DNA of 36,415 nucleotides from Alcanivorax sp. UBA4485. GTDB taxonomy: Bacteria; Pseudomonadota; Gammaproteobacteria; Pseudomonadales; Alcanivoracaceae. The stretch is taken from NCBI GenBank assembly GCA_002389055.1, contig DGNT01000078.1, positions 1 through 36,415 on the forward strand, in the 5' to 3' direction. A model generated the notes under the pieces. The model was not told the origin of the DNA and did no database searches. It saw only the letters and a list, made by a program, of their open reading frames with translations. A program made the translations under genes and the position numbers. Position 1 is the first letter of the stretch; the number at the start of each line of letters is the position of its first letter. Of this stretch, positions 31,291 to 36,415 are shown piece after piece.

Positions 31291-32445
31291 TCACGGCACT
31301 CCGTCGGGAGCGCCCAGCTGCGCTTCCAATTGCCGGTGAAAGCGCGGCGCGCTGTACTCGAAAGTGCCGAAGGTGAGTACCCGGTTGGCACCGGACGAAA
31401 GGCCTTTTTGAATCGATTCCGACAGGCTGTAGTCCTCGGCCAGGGTGCGCCGGTACAAATCCACATTGGCCTGCCAGTAGCGTTCCGCTTTATCGCTGTC
31501 GGGGGCGGCGGGCAGAAGGGTGATTTCGTGCACGCGGGTGCGGCCCGGCCCGAGCGGTTCCAGGGTACTGAACTGGGCGTGGTCGGGCTGCACCAGCACG
31601 GTGGTGTTGGGGAAGAAGAAATACAGGATGTTGCCGTGCCGGCGGGGCTCGAAGCGATCCGCGTCCGGCGGGTTGGCCGGGTCCAGGTTGGATTTCACCA
31701 GGTAGAGCCGCCGGTTGAGTCCGGCTTCGTCGATAATCTGCAGGTTGTCGGTGAACAGGTGCGCGATGGTGTCGCGGTGCGCCACTTTGAAATGGTAGGC
31801 CTCAAGGGAGCCGTCCACCAACAGCTTCCAGTTGGCGGCCACCTCATAGTGGCGCGGCGCGTAGGCGACCGGTGTCGACAGGTCCAGCGCTTCCAGTTCG
31901 TCCATCAGCGGGTCGAGGTGGATATCGATATCGCTGTCGGCGAGGTCCGGGTCACCAATCACCCAAATCAGACCGGCCCGCTCCCGGGCGGCCAGGCGCC
32001 GGAGCCCGGATTCCGCCTTGTTCAGGCAGGGGAAGCCGAACGCCTGGGGCAGCCCTTTCAGTGTGCCGTCCAGGCGATAGGTCCAGGCATGGTAAGGACA
32101 AACAAAGGCGCGGGCACTGTCGCCGCCGCCTTCCTCCAGCAAGCGGGCGCCGCGGTGACGGCAGACGTTGAGGAAGGCGTGCACGGCGCCGTCTTCCTGG
32201 CGTACCAGCAGTAACGGTATGCCCAACCGGTCGCGGGCCAGCCAGGCGCCGGCGGCGGGCAGTTCGCTGCTGGCGGCCACCGGCTGGGGGCGGTGCCGCA
32301 ACAGGGCAAGCTCCCGCTCGGTACGGTCGCCGTCCAGATAGCGGTCCACCGGCACTTCCCCGGGTGCGGCCCGGCCCTCCGGGCGAGTCCCGTTGAGCGC
32401 GTCCAGCGTGCGCCGGTGCAGGTCAAGACGAACCTCTGGTTTCAT
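31291..32445 (-). CDS. Rieske-type aromatic ring-hydroxylating oxygenase, alpha subunit
   Basis: A 384-residue iron-sulfur oxygenase. The Rieske cluster ligands are CRHRGA (C95, H97) and CPYHAWTY (C116, H119). The mononuclear iron site is in NWKLLVDGSLEAYHFKVAH with E215 as the bridging acid, H218 and H223; Glu here rather than Asp is also seen in betaine and carnitine demethylating oxygenases of the GbcA/CntA type. The oxygenase needs a separate reductase, which is not in the window. ATG 32445 is preferred because GGAG is well placed; the longer GTG at 32484 adds 13 unrelated residues. Substrate is unresolved, and the fold fits quaternary amines or aromatics. Confidence 0.9.
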   Translation of the reverse strand: MKPEVRLDLHRRTLDALNGTRPEGRAAPGEVPVDRYLDGDRTERELALLRHRPQPVAASSELPAAGAWLARDRLGIPLLLVRQEDGAVHAFLNVCRHRGARLLEEGGGDSARAFVCPYHAWTYRLDGTLKGLPQAFGFPCLNKAESGLRRLAARERAGLIWVIGDPDLADSDIDIHLDPLMDELEALDLSTPVAYAPRHYEVAANWKLLVDGSLEAYHFKVAHRDTIAHLFTDNLQIIDEAGLNRRLYLVKSNLDPANPPDADRFEPRRHGNILYFFFPNTTVLVQPDHAQFSTLEPLGPGRTRVHEITLLPAAPDSDKAERYWQANVDLYRRTLAEDYSLSESIQKGLSSGANRVLTFGTFEYSAPRFHRQLEAQLGAPDGVP

Positions 32446-32618
32446 GGCTAAGGCTCCGGTTTCATCTTGTTGTTGTGATCGCACAAAAATGCGCGTCGCG
32501 CCGACAGTCTGTCAATGCACGGCTATAACCGGATTTTGCATTCGCGCCGTATCCGTGCCGTCGGCTGCGTGTCTACACTGGTCATCGTCCACAGCTAACG
32601 AATGGCAAGGAGAGCACC

Positions 32619-32996
32619 ATGACCTACAGCGCGGAGTACGCGACCGATCACCCCACCCGCGATGAGGTGGAGGCGATCCGTGAGCCCACGGTGGTGGAAT
32701 TCGGCCAGCCCGGTTGCGGTTACTGCCAGGCGGCGGCACCGCTGATTAAGGCAGCGTTCGCTGATTTTACCGGGGTCGGACACCTTAAACTGGAGGACGC
32801 CAAGGGCCGCTTGCTCGGTCGGGCTTTCAAGGTAAAACAGTGGCCGACGCTGATCTTTCTTCAGGAAGGCGAGGAAGTGGCGCGCCTGGTGCGCCCGCAA
32901 AGCGAGCGGGAAGTGCGCGAAGCCCTGGAGGAAATCGACACCAAAGCCTATCGGGATCCGGATCAGGCGGGCACGGGTGGCAGCAAGGATCTGTAA
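32619..32996 (+). CDS. Thioredoxin-like protein
   Basis: A 125-residue thioredoxin-fold protein. The active site is PGCGYC (C33, C36) preceded by TVVEFGQ, and the cis-Pro is in KVKQWPTLIFL. No signal peptide is present, so it is cytosolic, unlike DsbA-type proteins. Length and the CGYC motif match small thioredoxin-family proteins of uncertain partner. AAGGAGAG lies directly upstream. It is divergent from the Rieske gene, and DegV follows 73 bases downstream. Confidence 0.9.
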   Translation: MTYSAEYATDHPTRDEVEAIREPTVVEFGQPGCGYCQAAAPLIKAAFADFTGVGHLKLEDAKGRLLGRAFKVKQWPTLIFLQEGEEVARLVRPQSEREVREALEEIDTKAYRDPDQAGTGGSKDL

Positions 32997-33069
32997 TTAC
33001 ATTATCCCTGTGGTTGCGCGCCCGTTGTCATGCTAAGTTTGCCTCAAATAAAAATAACTGGGGTGAACA

Positions 33070-34029
33070 ATGCGCATTGGTATTGTCGTGGATTCCACCT
33101 GCGATTTACCGGAATCCTATTTCAAAAAAAATAATATCCAGATTCTTCCCATCTCCATCCGCCTGGGGAAGGAGTTGCTGGTCGATAAGCGTGACGAACA
33201 GGCCACTGACCGCTTCTACAAGGAGCAGCTGGACTCGCAGGGCATCGACGCGGAATCCATTCCCTATTCCGTGGACCAGATTCAAGCGGTATTTTTAGAG
33301 CAGCTGGTCATCGATTATGACCTGGTGTTTTGTATTACCGTGTCCGGCAAGCGCAGCCTTATTTTCGATAACGCCACCAAGGCCTCCTTTTCGATTCTTA
33401 AGCAGTACCAGAAAGTCCGGGCCGACGCCGGCGTGACAGGCCCCTTTTCGATGCGGGTGATCGACAGTAAAACCCTGTTTTCCGGCACCGCAGTATTGGT
33501 TTGTGAGGTCGCTAAAATGATCGAGGAAGGCGCCAACCGCAATGCGATTCGTCTGCGCATCGACGAACTGCTGCCTAATATCTGCGGTTACATGGTGCCC
33601 GAGAATCTCGCTTACGTACGCGACCGGGGCTTTAAGAAGGGCGAGCGTAAAAGCTTCTCCGATTCAATGCGGGGGGTGGCGCTCACCGTGGGGTCGGCGC
33701 TGTCGATGCACCCGCTGATCCGCATCCACGGCGGTGAGGAAAACCCGGTTACGGTGAACCGGAGCTATGAGAAGTCGGCGCGGCGAATGCTGGAACATGT
33801 GGCCAAACAGATCCGCGAGGGGCGGCTGATGTCCAGCCACGTTTGCCTCAGTTACGCAGGCGACGCGGCACGGGTGCCGACCATGCCGGGCTACGCCGAT
33901 CTGGAAGCGGCGGCCCGCGAGCATAACGTCCAGTTGCTGGTATCCACCATGAGCCCCACCGGCGCCATCAACGTGGGCGCCGGGTGTCTGTTCGTGGCGT
34001 TCGCCAGCCAGGACGATGAGTTCGAGTAA
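33070..34029 (+). CDS. DegV-family fatty-acid-binding protein
   Basis: A 319-residue DegV protein, a family that binds a fatty acid in a buried cleft; in Firmicutes (FakB) it presents the fatty acid to a kinase. The signature VVDSTCDLPESYFKKN is at the N-terminus (about 6-21), DVFxITxS-type sequence FCITVSGKRSLIF at about 95-107, and RVIDSKTLFSGTA around 137. GAINVGAGCLFVAF near the end corresponds to the usual HxGPGxxGxxF segment, but the conserved His is replaced here (PTGAINVGAG), which may alter head-group binding. GGGGTG precedes ATG 33070. No fakA-like kinase is in the window. The stop codon abuts the inverted-repeat element at 34030. Confidence 0.9.
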   Translation: MRIGIVVDSTCDLPESYFKKNNIQILPISIRLGKELLVDKRDEQATDRFYKEQLDSQGIDAESIPYSVDQIQAVFLEQLVIDYDLVFCITVSGKRSLIFDNATKASFSILKQYQKVRADAGVTGPFSMRVIDSKTLFSGTAVLVCEVAKMIEEGANRNAIRLRIDELLPNICGYMVPENLAYVRDRGFKKGERKSFSDSMRGVALTVGSALSMHPLIRIHGGEENPVTVNRSYEKSARRMLEHVAKQIREGRLMSSHVCLSYAGDAARVPTMPGYADLEAAAREHNVQLLVSTMSPTGAINVGAGCLFVAFASQDDEFE

Positions 34030-34297
34030 AGGGCCTGTTCACACTACTTGCATCGCGCCTGCTGGATGCCCTTTTTGCTTCCAGCTAGGCGGAGGGAGCG
34101 CCGTTTGGTCATTCCAAATAAGCGACCGACAACGACGTTGGGAGCAAAAAGGGCTCCAGCCCTTCGGGTTGCGGCTAAAAAGCCACCCCTCCGCGTTGCT
34201 CGTCGTTCATTTGGAGTCACCAAACTTCTCTTCTCGCGCCTTGATGGGTGGCTTTTTAGCCGCAACAGGCGTGATGCAAGTAGTGTGAACAGGCCCT
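34030..34297. mobile_element. MITE-like inverted-repeat element, about 268 bp
   Basis: Perfect 25-bp terminal arms AGGGCCTGTTCACACTACTT... (34030-34054) and its complement (34273-34297) extend to 35 bases with two mismatches (34030-34064 against 34263-34297). Inside, a 19-base pair of arms with 16 matches (34103-34121 and 34207-34225) and a perfect 20-base pair TTGCGGCTAAAAAGCCACCC (34169-34188 and 34246-34265) occur; these interleave rather than nest. A further hairpin AAGGGCT-CC-AGCCCTT lies at 34149-34164. There is no transposase ORF. The element sits exactly between two convergent stop codons. No target-site duplication is evident. It may also serve as a bidirectional terminator. Confidence 0.65.
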
Positions 34298-35873
34298 AGG
34301 GCTGCTCCTCGACCGTTTCCGGCGCGCTGGCCGGGGCGGCGCTGTTCGCCGGCCTGCCCCGCAATAACAGCGCCGTCATCAGCGCGGTGCCGGCGACGAT
34401 CGCCGCGCCGATCGCCGAGTTGGTGTGCAGGGCGGCGTTAAAGCCGGCGCGGGCCGCGTCCATCACCTGGGCGGCCAGTGCCGGGGGCAGTTGCCCGGCG
34501 GCGCCGATGGCCCCGCCCAGGGTGTCGCCGGCGGCCAGGGCCTGGGCGTCGTCGAGCCCCGCCGGCATGGCGTCCAGCATGTGCCGCCGATAGACCGCCG
34601 CGCCGACGCTGCCGATCACCGCGATGCCCAGCGCCATGCCCAGCTCGGTGGCGGTCTCGGACGTGGCGGAGGCCGCGCCCGCCTTGGTGGCCGGCGCCGC
34701 GCTCACCACCAGGTCGGTGCCGAGGATCATCATCGGCATCACGCCCATGCCCATGATCGTCATCCCCACCACCAGCAGGGTCAGGTCATCGATATCGTTG
34801 ACCCGCATCATCGCCGCCAGACCCACGGCGGCGAGCAGCAGGCCGCCGCTCACCAGCCGCGCGCGCGACACATAGCGGGTGGCCGCCGGAATCAGCAAGG
34901 ACGCCGCCGTCTGCACCACCGCCGGCGGCAGCATCGCCAGCCCCGCCTGCAGCGGTGACAGCCCGAGCACCCCCTGCAGGTATTGGAACACCATCAGCCA
35001 GGCGCCGGACAGCGCCAGGATGGTCAGCATCATGGCCGCCACCGAGGTGCTGAAATGGCGGCTGCGGAACAGGCTCAGGTCGAACATCGGTTCACTGAGG
35101 CGGCGCTGGCGCCGGATGAACAGAACGGCGAGCCCCAGACCCAGCAGCATCGACAGGAACGGCGCCGCGTGCACGCCGTTGCGGGCCAGATCCTTGAGCC
35201 CGTAGATCACCGCCAGCACCATCGTCACCGCCAGCAGGGCGCTGATCAGGTCCTGGCGCCCGGCGTCTTCGTCGCGGAACTCCGGCAGCAGCCAGGGCCC
35301 GCACAGCAACAACAGCAGCATCACCGGCACGCCCAGAAGAAACACCGAGCCCCACCAGAAGAATTCCAGCAAAGCGCCGCCCACCAGCGGGCCGATGGCA
35401 CTGCCGACGATAAAGCCGGTCATCCAGACGGTGATCGCCAGGGTGCGCTCGCGCTCCACCTGGAACATGTTCCGCAGCAGCGACAGGGTGGACGGCATCA
35501 GTGTGGCGCCGGCCACGCCCAACAGGGCGCGTGCCGCGATCAGGGTTTCCGCGCTTTCCGAGAACGCCGCCATCACCGACGCCAGCCCAAAGGCACTGGC
35601 GCCGGCCAGCAGCAGTTTGCGGCGGCCGATGCGGTCGCCCAGCGTGCCCATGGTCACCAGGAAGCCGGCGATCATGAAGCCGTAGATGTCCAGTATCCAA
35701 AGCAGCTGGTCGCTGGTGGGCTGAAGGTCGGCGCTCAGGTGCGGCGCGGCCAGATGCAGCACCGTCATGTCCAGCGCCAGCAGCACCGTGGGCAGCATCA
35801 ATACCGCCAGGCCCAGCCATTCGCGGCGCGTTGCCGGTGTCGCGTTCGTATCATCGGGTACAGCAGGGGGCAT
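34296..35873 (-). CDS. SmvA/QacA-type MFS multidrug exporter
   Basis: A 525-residue DHA2-family drug:proton antiporter with about 14 membrane segments. Motif D1 is LLALDMTVLHLAAPHLSADL, motif A is GTLGDRIGRRKLLL and motif C is WMTGFIVGSAIGPLVGGALL, all typical of SmvA/QacA exporters that expel quaternary ammonium and cationic biocides. Its length matches the family. The start is ATG 35873, followed after 12 bases on the upstream side by the YciI stop (35886), so both are in one operon on the minus strand with YciI first. The stop codon TAG (34298-34296) overlaps the right edge of the MITE-like element. Confidence 0.92.
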   Translation of the reverse strand: MPPAVPDDTNATPATRREWLGLAVLMLPTVLLALDMTVLHLAAPHLSADLQPTSDQLLWILDIYGFMIAGFLVTMGTLGDRIGRRKLLLAGASAFGLASVMAAFSESAETLIAARALLGVAGATLMPSTLSLLRNMFQVERERTLAITVWMTGFIVGSAIGPLVGGALLEFFWWGSVFLLGVPVMLLLLLCGPWLLPEFRDEDAGRQDLISALLAVTMVLAVIYGLKDLARNGVHAAPFLSMLLGLGLAVLFIRRQRRLSEPMFDLSLFRSRHFSTSVAAMMLTILALSGAWLMVFQYLQGVLGLSPLQAGLAMLPPAVVQTAASLLIPAATRYVSRARLVSGGLLLAAVGLAAMMRVNDIDDLTLLVVGMTIMGMGVMPMMILGTDLVVSAAPATKAGAASATSETATELGMALGIAVIGSVGAAVYRRHMLDAMPAGLDDAQALAAGDTLGGAIGAAGQLPPALAAQVMDAARAGFNAALHTNSAIGAAIVAGTALMTALLLRGRPANSAAPASAPETVEEQP

Positions 35874-35885
35874 GGTGAGGTCCTT

Positions 35886-36254
35886 TCAGTAACGTCCTTC
35901 TTCGCGCAACTCGGGCTCGATGGGCCGCACTTCGATGCCGCCGATGCGGGCGGACGGCCAGTTAGCGGCGATCTCCAGCGCGTGCTCGTCGTCGCGGGCT
36001 TCGATCAGGAAAAAGCCGCCGATCTGTTCCTTGGTTTCCGCGAACGGGCCGTCGGTCACCGCACGTTTGCCATCTCGCACCCGGGCCACCCTGGCGCGGG
36101 CCGGGCTTTGCAGGGCCTGGGTGTCGATCAGCTCGCCGCGCTCGCGCAGCGCCGCCACATAATCCAGGGTTTCCTGGCGTAATGCGAGCCACTCTTCCCG
36201 GCTCAGGGACTTGAGGTCCTGTTCCGCTTCATAGGCCAGACAAAGATATTTCAT
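35886..36254 (-). CDS. YciI-family protein
   Basis: A 122-residue YCII/DGPF-domain protein. The hallmark VTDGPFAETKEQIGGFFLIE is clear, and the first strand MKYLCLAYEAEQDLKSLSRE is typical. YciI proteins are small ferredoxin-like dimers; those with DGPF motifs often neighbour ECF sigma factors and their function is not settled. ATG 36254 has AGGAGC upstream; the longer in-frame reading from 36383 would run through the promoter region. It precedes the SmvA-type exporter gene by 12 bases and is probably co-expressed with it. Confidence 0.9.
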   Translation of the reverse strand: MKYLCLAYEAEQDLKSLSREEWLALRQETLDYVAALRERGELIDTQALQSPARARVARVRDGKRAVTDGPFAETKEQIGGFFLIEARDDEHALEIAANWPSARIGGIEVRPIEPELREEGRY

Positions 36255-36334
36255 GTTCGCTCCTGTTAACGGCGGATGTCGTCTTACAGTCGTCGCGGGG
36301 GGTTCTGTTTCGACATTCCGGGTTTCACGTTTTG

Positions 36335-36415
36335 TGGATACTTTTTCGCCTATCCAGTGTCTAGTGAGGTAGCGTATCGGCAAAGAATACCGCTGGAGAG
36401 TGACAAGGAGAGTGC
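36335..36415 (+). promoter_or_regulatory. Divergent regulatory region and ribosome site for next gene
   Basis: TGGATA (36335-36340) and TATCCA (36351-36356) form a perfect 6-bp inverted repeat with a 10-base spacer, a possible operator in the region shared by the YciI gene and a plus-strand gene. The window ends with GACAAGGAGAGTGC, a strong Shine-Dalgarno sequence, so a plus-strand start codon should lie within a few bases past the edge. Confidence 0.4.

Noticed and set aside
34028..34299. Target-site duplication around the MITE-like element
   Set aside because: Bases flanking the arms (AA on the left, AG on the right) do not repeat; no convincing duplication of any length was found.
34983..36182. 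A 399-codon open frame opposite the SmvA-type exporter and YciI genes
   Set aside because: Gln/His/Arg-rich antisense shadow spanning two real genes.
1..36415. CRISPR array, tRNA or rRNA genes
   Set aside because: No regularly spaced repeats or cloverleaf/rRNA-like sequences were noticed on reading both strands; a tRNAscan or CRISPR finder run would be decisive.

Overview
This is a GC-rich, densely coded chromosomal window from a Gram-negative proteobacterium, most likely a gammaproteobacterium of marine or soil habit. I infer this from an LldD relative, lipoprotein lipoboxes, a RIO-family kinase, NnrU, a pseudomonad-type REP pair, and a VIM/NDM-like metallo-beta-lactamase carried as an ordinary chromosomal gene. 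An Alcanivorax/Alloalcanivorax-like host is a guess that sequence search would settle. I see no rRNA, tRNA, CRISPR array or intact transposase.

Region 1 (1-10035) is a defence/toxin-antitoxin neighbourhood. It opens with the 3' end of an L-lactate dehydrogenase gene broken by an in-frame TAG. Then come a HigB toxin gene gutted by an internal deletion beside an intact HigA antitoxin, and a two-gene operon of a MazG-like nucleotide pyrophosphohydrolase with a 794-residue protein. That protein joins a PD-(D/E)XK-type nuclease, a DUF2075/SF1-like ATPase and a LexA-type self-cleaving peptidase domain. An AbiEi/AbiEii type IV pair follows, then ordinary cargo (LysE exporter, SDR, two-domain VOC protein), then a HipB/HipA pair. 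The MazG/nuclease-helicase/LexA-peptidase operon is the best candidate for an undescribed system: nucleotide pool control, nucleic-acid attack and a damage-type proteolytic switch in one transcript.

Region 2 (9962-20624) is mixed metabolism and regulation: an MFS exporter whose gene overlaps hipA tail to tail, VOC proteins, a RhuM remnant, a DadA-like oxidoreductase, a DUF1413-like small protein, a YdeI/OmdA-family protein, NnrU, a methyltransferase, a monooxygenase divergent from an AraC regulator, a TPR/winged-helix regulator with a beta-propeller protein, and an NAD-dependent epimerase/reductase.

Region 3 (20734-30375) holds a PAS-GAF-GGDEF diguanylate cyclase, a lipoprotein subclass B1 metallo-beta-lactamase, a nucleotidyltransferase, a LuxR-type regulator fused to a catalytically degenerate alpha/beta-hydrolase, a large lipoprotein with a clear terminator, and a two-gene operon of a zinc-independent MDR dehydrogenase and a proline-racemase-family protein lacking both catalytic cysteines. 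A REP pair follows.

Region 4 (30387-36415) holds a RIO kinase, a Rieske oxygenase, a thioredoxin-like protein, DegV, a 268-bp MITE-like inverted-repeat element lying exactly between two convergent stop codons, an SmvA/QacA-type drug exporter and a YciI protein. The window ends on a ribosome binding site for a further plus-strand gene.
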